64,000 nucleotides of DNA from Dioszegia crocea (Eukaryota; Basidiomycota; Tremellomycetes; Tremellales; Bulleribasidiaceae), in contig BCKK01000006.1 in NCBI GenBank assembly GCA_001600615.1, positions 1 to 64,000 on the forward strand. The letters run 5' to 3'. A program made the position numbers and the translations under genes. How positions within the stretch are numbered: position 1 is the first letter of the stretch; each line of letters starts with the position of its first letter. Shown one piece after another: positions 11,670 through 22,430 of the stretch. Below the pieces are notes generated by a model. That model made no database searches. It was not told the origin of the DNA and worked only from the letters and a program-made list of their open reading frames with translations.

Positions 11670-12093
11670 AAGCGTGTGTGTGGACAAGTCATATAATTTG
11701 GTATGAGGAGTGAGCAGATGGTTATGGCGTGGAGGCGGCGTAGGTGGTTTCGAGATGCATCATCAGTTTAGCAGATTTCGCAATCACTTTCTCTAGCCCA
11801 CAGGATACCTTGCATTCTTGCTAGACCAACCCCCAAATCATAGGCATGACATGCTTATCTCCCACACTTCCAGCTGTCCTCCCCTCCCAGAATCCTACCC
11901 CTCCATCATCACGCGCAGTGACCTCTTCGCGTCCGGCGAGTGTTTGGGACAGCTAGCGAGAGACGGTAACGTGGCGATATTGCCAAGGCTCTCGTGCTCT
12001 TGCTGGAGGAGGAGTAGCATAGTGTCGAGGTTGGTGTCACTGAGAGATGGCGCTGTTCTCCCACCACTGATAATTCGCCCGGCCAAGATTCCT
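11670..12093. other. Convergent 3' region of NOT4 and AcpS genes
   Basis: 424 bp between two stop codons facing each other. It presumably contains both 3' ends. No gene seen. Confidence 0.5.
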
Positions 12094-12616
12094 TCATCCC
12101 TTCTTCATCGCGATCACCACCCCTACTATCACCCCCGCATCGTTCGACAAGCTCGCCATCAGCTCCACCTGCCCATCCTTCATCGCCGAGCCCAGGTCCG
12201 AGTCCCTCCTCAGGATTAGCCGATCCGTCATTCGTATTCTGGGCGGAGAGTGGGGACCGGTAAGAATGTCGAACCCAGACCAACGGGGGCAAATGTGGGA
12301 TGAGAGGGATTTATAGGCTGCTTCTTTGAGACACCATCTAACATGGTCAGCTGTCTCAATCTCACCATGTGCCACTCCGGAAATTCTTCCTCATGCGGGC
12401 AGAGGAGTCGAAAGTCCCGTAATCAACAGACCATCAAGCAGACAGAAGAACATACCTCGCGCTGAGATACTTTAGGTGCTGATCCGTAGACAACCCCTGA
12501 AACTCGGTATACTCCCTGGCCGAGCAAAGTCTACGAGCCAGCGCCAGCCCGCCTCGGCGCGTCAAAAGCCCCTCGAAGCGCGTGAGGGATAGGATATCGA
12601 TGCCTATACCGAGCAT
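12094..12616 (-). CDS. PPT2: Holo-[acyl-carrier-protein] synthase (AcpS-type, mitochondrial)
   Basis: 4'-phosphopantetheinyl transferase that loads the CoA-derived arm onto acyl carrier protein, probably the mitochondrial type II ACP (yeast Ppt2 role). The N-terminal signature MLGIGIDILSLTRFE contains the metal-binding Asp. The second signature is assembled across a splice site: exon 1 ends YLSAR and exon 2 begins WCLKEAAYKSL, which supplies the catalytic Glu/Lys pair. Exon 1 is 12616 to about 12456 and exon 2 about 12339-12094, ending VIVGVVIAMKKG. About 134 aa, the normal size for AcpS. No mitochondrial presequence is evident, so the location is inferred from family. Divergent from the GPI protein at 13067. 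Confidence 0.88.
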
Positions 12617-13066
12617 ATGGGGGAGAAACGCCTCTCGACCAAATTATGAGCTTCGTGAAGCTAACAAGGCAGGTCCACCACGTGGAATACAGATGAAACC
12701 TGTAAAATCTCCCCATGCAGTAATCCTGGACGTGGCGGTTTCGAACAAAGAAACGACTGCTCTATGATGTTTACCCCCTGTCTAACCCCTACGTACGCCG
12801 GCCCGACCGACCTTTCAGTGTCACTTCCTTGCTGTACCTGCCATACTCTCCATATGGAGCTGCATGCACCCTTGATTACTTACTCCTTAGCCCCTAGGTG
12901 GAGCTGTACACCGCTTTGTCTATTGTAAGGGCCACGGAGTATATATAGGGTGTGCCCATCAAGGTGTTTGCTCCGTCATCTCGTCTCTTTGACATTGGCA
13001 AAAATAAACAACGAGTAGCAATATAGACAATCACACCAAGCAAGCAACCAACAACTCCTAACCACC
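12617..13066. promoter_or_regulatory. Divergent promoter AcpS / GPI protein
   Basis: 450 bp between two divergent start codons. It contains the TATA box listed separately and an A/C-rich leader (caagcaagcaaccaacaact) directly before the 13067 start, typical of strongly expressed fungal genes. Confidence 0.5.
12940..12947 (+). promoter_or_regulatory. TATA box of the GPI protein gene
   Basis: TATATATA about 120 bp upstream of the ATG at 13067, followed by a pyrimidine-rich stretch (catctcgtctctttgac) and an A-rich leader. Distance fits basidiomycete TATA promoters. Confidence 0.55.
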
Positions 13067-13614
13067 ATGAAGTTCTTCGCTGTCCTACTCACCGTGCTCC
13101 CCGCTGTCATCTTAGCTGCCGAATCCATCAAAGAGTTAGTCGTCCGAACCCTTCTCTACCATTCTCTCTGTCCCCTATCCGCGCACTAGAACCTGTTTCG
13201 AGTCCACCAGACATGTATACTGATCATCTCAGTGGTGCCGGCTCTGACAATCCCATTCCAGTGGGTCAGAGCCCAGACGCCCCGGCAACCACATCCACAC
13301 CCGCACCTTCTTCCAGCGCAGGCGCTTCCTCCTCCTCGAGCTCTAGCTCAGTCAGCAACTCTGGCAATAGCACTTCGAGCGCGACTGTTACGTCTGCCAC
13401 CGACGTCTCCCACCTCATCAAGAGCATGACTTCTGCCGTTGTGTCGGGGTCTGGAACGTTGGGAGCGCCGATCAACTCGAGTGCATCCGCCTCTGCCGTC
13501 AACGGTACAGCCGGGAACGGTACAGCCGGGTCCGGCGCCGGCTTACAGACCAACACTGTATCCATAGCTGGCTTCCTTGCTGTTGCAGGAGCTGTGAGCG
13601 CTCTGATCTTGTAG
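13067..13614 (+). CDS. Small Ser/Thr/Ala-rich GPI-anchored surface protein
   Basis: Probably a cell-wall or plasma-membrane surface protein; no enzymatic domain. The signal peptide MKFFAVLLTVLPAVILA is followed by a short exon end, and a GTTAGT donor joins to GAGSDNPIPVGQ after CTGATCATCTCAG. The mature part is almost wholly Ser, Thr, Ala, Gly and Asn, so probably O-mannosylated. Two NGT N-glycosylation sequons come from a 15-bp tandem duplication (13501-13530). The C-terminus is a classic GPI signal: small residues, then the hydrophobic tail VSIAGFLAVAGAVSALIL. A TATA box and A-rich leader suggest high expression. No Kre9-type domain is present, unlike the GPI gene at 62.5 kb. Confidence 0.8.
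13501..13530 (+). repeat. 15-bp tandem duplication in GPI protein gene
   Basis: Two perfect copies of a 15-bp unit (aacggtacagccggg) encode Asn-Gly-Thr-Ala-Gly twice, duplicating an N-glycosylation sequon. Confidence 0.8.
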
Positions 13615-13890
13615 ATTGGTAGTGGCGATTTGAGCGGGTAGGTGACGCGGCGATGGACGGTGTGTATAACGTAGAGCGATGTATAGTACCTGAGATGCTA
13701 TTCGAGCGCCAGAGTCCGAGCCTGATTGCAGTCGATTAGTTGAGCCTCGGCCCAGCTGATGCCTGCGTCCAGACCGCGTCTCTGTGTGTGCATCAGTAGG
13801 CAATTCGCTGATGAACACCCCCTGCAAAACGCGAGGTGTAACGATACAGAAATCCGAAGATGCATACGCAACACCTGATGCTACAGACCT
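13615..13890. other. Convergent 3' region
   Basis: 276 bp between the stops of the GPI protein gene and the mannosyltransferase gene. No gene seen. Confidence 0.4.
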
Positions 13891-15564
13891 TTAAGGCTTT
13901 TGGAACAAGGCGGTGTATTTGTTTGTACAAGAATACCTTTACCGTCAGCAGATTGATCCGAATATCTAGGCACTCACCACTCCCAATCAAAGTTATTGCT
14001 AGGATCACACCAGCACTTGTTCCTCGAGTGCGCATCTCCCTGGGGACAGTGCTGAGAGTATCAGCTCCTGATTGCCTAAGCTACGAAGGATAACTCACCT
14101 GGAACGGCTCGTGCTTATAACCGATATCCTCGAACCAATGTATTTGCTCCTTTTTGGCGAAAAGCGCGGCTCCGATTGAGTGCACAGGCGCATCTCCCCA
14201 TCGTTCATAGTAGAAGCCACCAGTCTTATCGAGGTGTTCAAAGAACTTCATGTAGGCTTCTGATCGCCAGAAGTTGAGGTCTCCGATCTCGAAATTAGAC
14301 CAGACTGATCTATCAGCATGGGCTTATAGACCAATTATAAGGGAAAGACTCACAGTGACATTTATTGTAAGTCTCCCCATTGTCGTCAGAGAGGAAACCC
14401 ATGGCATTGCCCTCTGGGATGTATTGCGGGTATTCTTGTATAAAGCCTACAGAAGTCAGTAGGTGACCTTCACCGGAAGACGTGACCTCACCTTTGACGG
14501 CATCCCATAGCGTCGGGATAGTCTCGATGTACTCAAAGAGTGACAACGTGAAACCGTACACCTTCTTCTGGTCTTGCATGAGCAGGAAAGGGTCATAGGC
14601 TGCACAATCAGCCTCAAGCTAGAGAAAGCGGCTGGGGGACTTACTGATATCACAGAACAGCTTGATTGATGGTTCTACTCGCCAGTAGTAGTCATAGCTC
14701 GCAAGTAAAGGATGTCGGAAGAAGTACTGCGATCATCAGCGTCAAATGCACTACATTGTGGTGTAGCACTTACCCCAGAATTGAATCTGCACATATTACG
14801 GTAGGGAACTGAGTGACCGTAAATGACCTTCTTCCTTATCATCTCTTCACGAGCAGCGGATGCCTTGGCTTCATCAATCCTGGAATCGTTAGCAGAGTGC
14901 ATCACGATAGACTTACCAGTCCGGCTGGAACCAGTGGTCGTGCTCAATTAGCCCATAGTGACATTTTGACTCGGTCAGCGCCTGGGTATGCCGCTTGAAG
15001 TCCTCCGAGAATTCCTATAGGCGTCAGTACCTGATGAGGTGTGGATGTTGCCATGACCCTCCCAAACTTACCTCCTCGTTCAAGAATACATAGTCGTACT
15101 TTGCCCAATGATTGAAGCGATCTTCCATCTGCTTCATCGATTCCAGGAAGGGCCAAAGATCCGCATTCCGCGCTGCAACCCGTCAGCAGAGGACACTCAT
15201 GCGCATCTCGGAAAGAGAGGTGACACACCTAATACCACAAACACAGCATTTGCCTTCCGTCTCCCTTCCAGGCCATCCGCATTCAGCTCGTTAAGCGAAG
15301 GCGGACGTTTACCCGTCAGGTCCGGCACTGACGATGCTGGCGGAAGAATCGATCCCTCCCCTAATCTGCCTTCTGATTGCCCCGTGCTCCATTCCGATGG
15401 TATATATGCGAACGGAGATGTTGTCGCTCGGTATGTGGGGTGGATTGAAAGGAGTAAATGCAGTGTAATCTGATTTATTAGTCTGTGATTTTCCTCGCTC
15501 GGGAAGGTAAACATACAAGGACCCCACCGCCCATAGCGACATATTTCCATCGTGGTATCATCAT
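13891..15564 (-). CDS. Alpha-1,2-mannosyltransferase, GT15 (Kre2/Mnt1/Ktr family)
   Basis: Golgi type II membrane enzyme that extends O- and N-linked mannans using GDP-mannose. The start at 15564 gives [11 protein letters not shown], and a splice completes the anchor ([16 protein letters not shown]). Family landmarks follow: [132 protein letters not shown] and the Cys-rich C-terminus [17 protein letters not shown]. About nine exons. The last intron (13935-13975) must be removed to reach the proper end, [14 protein letters not shown], with the stop at 13891; read-through would stop at a TGA right after DWEW. The catalytic Glu and Cys-rich tail are present. Confidence 0.92.
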
Positions 15565-15939
15565 CTTGACGGTAAGATGAGGGGCAATTAGAGGCGAGAT
15601 TCGGCAAAGGTCACCAGAGGCCAAAGGTAGGGGACCAAAAGTTGACAAAGGTGTGGGCGAGTTGAATATGCCACTGCAAGCTGGCGAATAGACCTCAAGC
15701 TAGTTATCGTGTCTCCCAGTAAATGCTGTCTTGTCCAGCGATGGCTGATTTAGCTGCTATGCTCGCCGGATATTTTCGGTAAAGCTCTTGGCGAGAAAAA
15801 GCTGGACGGGGTCGCTGGATCCTTTGTCGAAGGGGAAAGACCGAGCAGCGCACGGAGAGCTCGTCAATTTCAACGATGCTTCGGTAGCGAGCTGGTAGGA
15901 GGCTGTATAGATGTTGTTATAGGTGATGATGCAAGATGA

Positions 15940-16635
15940 TCAGTCAGAGGTCGGAGAGAAGACGATGTACTCAGCTGGCCGCAGCAGATCCCTGCAACCG
16001 CGCTCGGCGGCAACGGCGATGGCCGAGATTGTGACAAAAGGCTTTGTGACGTAATGCATGTGGCTGAGGAATGTGACACTCGCTCTCGAGCTGGATCTTG
16101 GAGATCTTGGGGCTTCTTGGGGCATGGGATACCGCGCTGTGAAGCTGCGGACAAGAAAAGCTGCTATCGTAAGGGCTGAAAGTACTTTGTACTGCCTCGA
16201 ACGGTTCAGAGAACTTTCAAGTGGCTCGTATGGTCGGACCGGAGAGGCCAATTTCGTAGTCGCGTATGTCACATTGGGCGTGCATCCCGCATACTCAGAT
16301 TTCGCGTATCGTTGAAGCATCGATCTCACGAACAGAGTCACCTGATTGTGAGGTCTAGTATGTAATGAGGCCAGCTCTTGTAGGTCTACTTCATAATCCT
16401 GTCCAGTTGGCTTAGCTATCAAATCCAACTCAGCTACTAAGGTGGCTTTGATGTAGACATTCGAAAGCTCATCAATCTGTCCAAGTGAATGCTTCTTTGA
16501 TCTGGGCGTGTGCGGGTTGTCAGCTCGGGAAAATACATTACAAGCCACAAAGAGAAAGCCTGGTGAACCTGAAACATGTGGCGTTTCAGCTCGTTTCAGG
16601 CGCGTTCTTTCACAGGGCGGCCCAGCTGCGTGCAC
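15940..16635 (-). CDS. Doubtful 231-codon open frame, orphan
   Basis: Not recognised. An uninterrupted 231-codon frame with an ATG lies in otherwise non-coding DNA. Composition is mixed, with no signal peptide, membrane segment or motif I can name; one stretch (SNVYIKATLVAELDLIAKP) looks protein-like, but the rest is basic and serine-rich. Real genes here nearly always carry short introns, and none is convincing in this frame. It may be a chance frame, part of an unrecognised multi-exon gene, or a transcribed non-coding region. Confidence 0.25.
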   Translation of the reverse strand: MHAAGPPCERTRLKRAETPHVSGSPGFLFVACNVFSRADNPHTPRSKKHSLGQIDELSNVYIKATLVAELDLIAKPTGQDYEVDLQELASLHTRPHNQVTLFVRSMLQRYAKSEYAGCTPNVTYATTKLASPVRPYEPLESSLNRSRQYKVLSALTIAAFLVRSFTARYPMPQEAPRSPRSSSRASVTFLSHMHYVTKPFVTISAIAVAAERGCRDLLRPAEYIVFSPTSD

Positions 16636-17009
16636 TTATGTTAGCAGCGGTGGCTTTTGCGGATCTGATGTTGCCTTGCACTATAGATAGAGGCACGATT
16701 TGCGTTCTAAGTACCGTCACCTCTTATGAGCGAGCCGCGGGTGAATGATCTGCCATTCGACCGGGGACTGTCACAGCTGTCACATTAGGAGATATGGGCC
16801 ACGGCAACGTACAAATACCTTGCCGAGGCATTACGAAGTCATTGGCACATCATTAGGTGCTAGGCTGTCGGATGCTTTGCAGTTGGTAAGTTAAACAAGC
16901 GTGCATCTTCTCAGCCGGACAAGCTCTGCTCTACAGCTGACACGATATGCCTCCCAGCGGCGGAGATGGCGATATGTCCGCATTGTAACGCTAAATCTTG
17001 GTCACCGTC

Positions 17010-17205
17010 ACGCGTCACGCTAAATCGTGACTGATTTCGGCGGGGTTTAATTTTACCTTTTTGACTTTTTGCCCTGAGACGCGTCCCATCAGATGCACAC
17101 CGGAGCAAGGGAAAACTATGCGCCGTCTGCCCTCTCGCCCGTTGGGCCGATCTCATCCCTGAGTGCTAGGGAAAGCCATGAAGCCACAACTGTAAAGTGA
17201 CGCGT
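17010..17205. promoter_or_regulatory. Three ACGCGT (MCB-like) boxes
   Basis: ACGCGT occurs at 17010-17015, 17079-17084 and 17200-17205, about 320-510 bp upstream of the YDR124W-like gene. ACGCGT is the MluI cell-cycle box bound by MBF (Mbp1/Res-Swi6) in ascomycete yeasts and conserved in many fungi. Regulation here is inferred only. Confidence 0.4.
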
Positions 17206-17520
17206 AAGTGCACCATGGGATGTGACCAGCCCTCGGCGATGGCGTCGCTGCCCTCGCACCACAGGTGGGGCCGTTTACGAGCTACAGCGATGGGTTGTTT
17301 ACTCTCCGGCGTGTTGGTGCATATCAAGTCAAGGGCATTTGCTTTCTTCCCTAATCGTCTTGTCCATCCTAACATCTACCTTCCAAGTATCCTGAAACAC
17401 CTACACATCTGATAGATCCTGGTGATCGCCTCACAGTCATTTCCTGTCCAATACACCAGCCTGAAACCAACCAGCCAACCTCCACATTCTACCTCCGAGA
17501 CCTCCACCCCACGCGCCATC

Positions 17521-19292
17521 AGTAGGTCCCTCCACCCGATCGTACCCAAAAGAAGTCAACTGATCACGCAGTGCCCCGAATTCCAGTCAGAACCAAACCA
17601 TACCACCTCCTCCCCAGATGTACTCGTCACTACAAATCCAAACGCGATCTCATCCTCCGCCTCCTGGGCAAAGCCTCCTTCATCAACGGGTCTCAATTCG
17701 TCATTGCCTGGGTGTCGCCTCGAGGTGAAGTCGATGTCTTTGCATCCGATCTTCTACAATCCGCCATCTCACCCAAAGATGGTCCACCTGCTGTCAACAA
17801 GAAGGACCTTGAGAGGGAGGCGATGCGCGTCAGGCCCGACATGCTGAAGCGGTGGGAAGAGATCAGGCGCCTAGAAGAAGCAGGAGAGGCGCCTACGCTT
17901 GAGGATGACGATGAGCCCGTCGATGTGGACGAGGTGGATGACGATGGGGATGATGAGAACCTCGATGCGGATCAAACGATGGTACACGACGAATCGCCAA
18001 CATTCAAACTCTGTCTCAAGACCTTCCTCCCTAAACCCACACCTGCCCCCAAACGCCCCTCCCCCACTCACATGAGTTCCTTCTCTGCCCGTCCGCCTAC
18101 CCGAGCCTCCACACCCGGCCCAGCCATGCACACCATCACCCTCGCTCCCAACGATATCGAAGCATACTATATGCAGCGATTCTCCGCGCTTCAGCAGGCC
18201 ACCTGCAAGCTTGTTGTCAAAGCATGGATCAAGATCATTGAGCCCAAGAAGCAGGTCAAGTTCCCCTACAACAAGGGAGATGGTATGAAGCCGGAATGGT
18301 GGCCTGCGTCCGTGAGACACAAGGAGCCTGATCATCTTCAGAAGCCAGGTGAGTATTTCCCTCTCTTCAAAGGACACAGCTGACACGCACAGAACGCATG
18401 ACCCTTCTCAGCTCCATCCTCCGATCCCCACTCATCTCCGTCGCCCGCTTAGAACTCTCAACTGCCGAGGCTGGCGCCTTCATCTCGCGGCCTCGCCAAA
18501 GCATCCTGCGGGAGATGTACACCGTCGCGAAGGAAGAGGAGAGGAGGCGCAAGGAGAATGGTAAGTCACATCTTGATTATTTGGACGAATGCTGATGGCC
18601 CAGACACCAAGTCAGACCTTGTTGTCCACCTACCCGATGCCCCTGTTTCTCCCTCTCAAATCTCCCCCGACGGACCTGAAAAGCGGACAAGGTCTGCAAT
18701 GGAGGGCAGGCCCAGTGGCAAGGAGAATCCCAATGCTCCCTTGTCCTACGCCGCTCATGCCTCCAAGCGGACAAGATACCAGCCCCAACCTCCCCGTCTC
18801 GCTCCCCTCACCACCACCAGCAGCATCTCCAACTATGACCCGTACCCTACCCATGCCTACAACTACATCCCCAATTCCAACCCCTGGCGCCCTGAAGGCA
18901 GTCTCGGAGTCCCTCCACCACATCTTTCCCCTTACCCCGCCGAATGGTCCACCCACGGCTCAGACTACGCCCGTTCCCCCGTGCCCGAACACGTCGACCG
19001 GTATGCTCATAACGCGCATCTCGCCCCCATCCTCACACCCGCCATATCACAGGGATCTACACCCGAACCCCCAATGTATGTGCAATCGGCTCCCTTGTCA
19101 AATTCAAATAGTCAACCACCCTCAGCGACCTACTACGACCGCAGCTATGTGCAACATCAGCAGCAAGATATGGATTACCTACATCACAGCGTGCACCCAG
19201 CGTACGACTATGCCAGCCCATATCTCACCGACGCTGCGTGGGAGAACCCATTCAATTCACATGGGGCACACACTCCGCAACCCTCGCAGTAA
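17521..19292 (+). CDS. YDR124W-like helical-bundle domain protein (DUF2841 type)
   Basis: Contains the fungal helical-bundle domain known from yeast YDR124W and the A. fumigatus hrmA-associated protein; biochemical role unknown. The core spans FSALQQATCKLVVKAWIK, VKFPYNKGDGMKPEWWP, VRHKEPDHLQKPERMTLL and ISRPRQSILREMY, across introns at about 18348-18392 and 18560-18602. The N-terminal exon encodes RDLILRLLGKASFINGSQF and FVIAWVSPRGEVDVF, then a long acidic run; the C-terminus is Pro/Ser/Tyr-rich and disordered. No ATG lies in frame upstream of the conserved N-terminus. A consensus intron at 17522-17571 (GTAGGT donor; CTGATCACGCAG acceptor) joins A17521 to TG17572, making the start codon by splicing. 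Upstream the frame is open back to a TAG at 17413 without Met. Confidence 0.75.
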
Positions 19293-19775
19293 AATAGGGA
19301 AGGGAAATCGGGCATCTTGCGGACATGGTTGTATTTCTGGGCGCTCTTGGGTATCTAGGACAATTTAGTTTAACGACCTTACGTGTAATATCTACCCATG
19401 CACATCTATAGCAATCGTCACTGTAGCGCACCGACCCAGAGGAGCGGGGCGTGGGATGTATGAGTCCGGCGGGCGGGCGGCGGTTGTCGTTTTCGCTCTC
19501 CAAATAAATTCTTCACTGACCTCAGCTTCTTCATTGGCAACCTACACCTTATATCGGAGCTTTCTGCCTGCTCACTGCCTATGCTCGACGATCACAAGAC
19601 ACAGACACACAAACCATGGTCCAGGCGTAAGCATGCAAGTATGGCTCGCCCGATTCAACCGGGATAGGAAGAACCCGGAGTGGTCCTTTGGCCTGTAGCC
19701 TTTGACACCCTCACTTTTTCTACCCTTCCTGCAGCTTCCTGATGTCCTCCAACACCTCTCACTCCCACTTACGAT
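19293..19775. other. Intergenic, promoter of BCS1-like copy 2
   Basis: 483 bp containing the 3' end of the YDR124W-like gene and the upstream region of the AAA ATPase. A TATATC-like element (ttatatcgg, near 19548) is the only candidate core element. No gene seen. Confidence 0.4.
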
Positions 19776-21985
19776 ATGCTGCAATATCTAGGCTCAGTCC
19801 TGGGCCCCGACATGGGCCTCGCCTCTATCCGCTCGACTATCAACACCGCAAAGCAGACCGAAATCGACAGGATCATCGCACTCGCCGTCCGAACCTTCTT
19901 GATCGCATCGGCGGCGGCGCTTCTCCACCGACTCGCTTACTGGCTCAAAGAAAGGCTCACTCGAGGTATGTCTTCGTTTCTTGGGTTTCACTGATATCGC
20001 CAGATCTGTTTCCTACAGCCTATCTCGCTGCGAGCGATACGTCCAGCCTCTGGGTGATGGCTTGGATCTCGCAGGACCCTGCTGCCCAGGCTCAAATCAA
20101 AAACTTCCAGCTCTCCACATCCGAAAGTCGTGAGGTCAGGCGTGGATCGAAAGGGCTCTTGGCGCAGAGGGCGGGCCGAAAGGTCACAGTTGGAGAGCAT
20201 AATGCCAGCTGGACGTCCGAAGAGGTCATTGGGCAGATGCTTCCCACATATGGTAGGCCACTTCTTCATCAATTTGGTCTTCTCTGACACTCCCAGGGCA
20301 AGGTATCAGGATCAAGGACGGCAATAACTATCTTTGGATTACGAGGAGGACCTCTCACTTCGCGAATACGGCGGGTCATATAGGCAGTGTGGACCATTTG
20401 CGGATCCGGTCAGTCTACCATTGGATTTCTCCTCAATACCTGACGGCAAAGTCTGACCTCCCAGTACTCTGCTTTGGCAACGGAACGCCCTGAAGGACTT
20501 TCTCTCTGGGGCACACAAGCGCTACTTCTCAAAGCTGGACCAGGAGCTTTTGATCTTCCATCCTGAGTGAGTGTGCACCTTCTACGTGGCCGATCAGTAG
20601 TGGCTGACGGTATCCAGGATCGTGGCTCATACTTGGCAAAGGCCCATCTGTCGTCCTGCGCGGCCCTGGTCATCCGTGATCTTGCCGGATTCCGTCAAGG
20701 AGGATCTACTCGCAGATGTCGAGAGATTCCTGAGTGATGCGGAGGTGGATTGGTATGCTGAAAGGGGTGAGTCAGTAATGCGTTCACCATAGGGCATTCG
20801 GCTGACTTCCAGGTATACCACACAGGCGCGGATATCTGTTTTACGGTGAACCTGGGGCGGGAAAGACCACACTCGGTAAGTACCTGACGCAATCCAACTC
20901 TCAATGCCAGAGGCTGATAGACACAGCCACTGCGATTGCTAGCAAGCTCAAGCTGGACGTGTATGTCATCAATCCTGCGGCACGAGGGTATGTGACTTGC
21001 TGTGCTCCCGCATGTACAAAGTTGACGTTTGACAGCATGGACGATTCTCGGCTGAACAAGCTGTTCCGCGAGTGCCCTGCTAGGAGCATCATCATCATCG
21101 AAGACATGTGAGTGGTTGAATTGTCCAAGCCATGCGAATTGGGCTAAGCAGAAAGTGACTGCGTCTTCCCGCCCAAGACAGCCACCAAGATAGCCTCTTC
21201 AACAATCACCAACCCATCTATTGGTGGCCCCGCTCCAACTCCTCTAGCACCTTCCCCGGGGCCACGCGTCGGCAGCAACCCTCTCCAATCTGCACCTGTG
21301 GTCACTCTATCTGGCTTGCTCAATGCCATTGACGGCGTGTCGAGTCAGGAAGGCTGCATCTAAATCGCGTCGACGTAAGTCGACTTGTGATTACCTCAAT
21401 GGTTGACGCTGGCGCTGATCCCTCAGCAACTACATTGACCATCTCGACTGTGCCCTCCGTCGCCCAGGTCGTTTCGACATCCAAATCCCCTTCTATAACG
21501 CCACTCGACAGCAGGCCAGATGCCTCTTCATCCACTTCTATCCCGTTCCTGCAATCACCAATCTCAGCGAAAAGAGCTCGTCTACCTTCCCTGCGGATAT
21601 CGATGCGCTCGCCTCCGAATTCGCGGACGCAATCCTCCCCGCCGAGACCAAGTCCACCGATACCGAGAAGGGCGGAGCAGATGCGAAGGAGGCGAGAGGA
21701 TTCAGCATGGCTGCTTTACAGGGCTACCTAATGGGATACAAGAACGACCCAGTCGCTGCTGTGCAAGGTGCTGGAGCTTGGGCAGCGGGGCAATTCGAGG
21801 CGAAGATGCCGAGGAAGACTGCGCTTGCTCCGACCCCGCTCGGTATGGACGTCAAGGCCGACGCGGCGAACCCGGAAGCTCCGGCTGTACCCCCAGAGAA
21901 GACATCGGACCTGGGCTCGGCAAATACCAAAGCGGAGATCATCACTCCTCCAAACTCGGCTGGGATGGATGACGTGGGTGTGTGA
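19776..21985 (+). pseudogene. BCS1-like AAA ATPase (copy 2) with one in-frame stop
   Basis: Tandem paralog of the gene at 22431. MLQYLGSVLGPDMGLASIR and a membrane helix (IIALAVRTFLIASAAALLH) lead into the BCS1 N-domain (DLFPTAYLAASDTSSLWVM). Then come RPARPWSSVILPDSVKEDL, Walker A (GEPGAGKTTL, near 20850), Walker B (SIIIIEDI, near 21090), a Pro-rich linker and sensor 1. There, codon 21361-21363 is TAA inside GCI-stop-IAST, where copy 3 has Leu (TTG) and copy 1 also Leu. Everything after it stays in frame and family-like (LDCALRRPGRFDIQIPFYN to GMDDVGV), and all splice sites look sound. One T-to-A change from TTA would explain the stop. It truncates the AAA module before the arginine fingers, so the copy is probably inactive unless the stop is a sequencing error, polymorphic or read through. 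Confidence 0.75.
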
Positions 21986-22430
21986 GGGAAGAGTTGGACG
22001 GATGAGAGTCTGGAGAGGCTGTATGTACCCTGTCCATATCGATTTCCAGCTACGCTTCAGGGAACTCATGTGACGCCAGTTTGCGATCTATCGGTCTCGC
22101 GCCACTCGTCCAGGAGCTCAGTATCAGTCCTGTCGATCCGAAACTGCGTTTGACTCTAGTGCAGGTGCCCTGGACCCTCCTTTAATTTACAGCCCGTCGT
22201 TTGCGGTCGGTTTGAGGGAGGAATGGTTGACGTGTGTTGTGCAGATGAAAGGACGACAATTGCTAGTGTTTTCCAGCCGGTCAGTCTGGAGTATAAGATG
22301 CGGGCGAACCATTTCTGATCTCACTCACTTGTCTCTCTTCCATTACATCTACACCACCCCACTCAATACACCACGGACCCTCAAACACTACACCCTTACT
22401 CCCACACACTAACCCATCATTCCCGACATC
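21986..22430. other. Intergenic between tandem BCS1-like genes
   Basis: 445 bp. A TATAAG element (agtataagatg, near 22289) and a C/A-rich pyrimidine leader (ctacaccaccccactcaatac) precede the ATG at 22431. No separate gene. Confidence 0.45.

Larger units (their letters stand above)
15565..17520. other. 2-kb gene-poor interval
   Basis: Between the mannosyltransferase start and the YDR124W-like gene. It holds one doubtful open frame (15940-16635, minus) and a cluster of ACGCGT boxes (17010-17205). Otherwise I see no domain, tRNA or clear splice structure. Confidence 0.5.
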
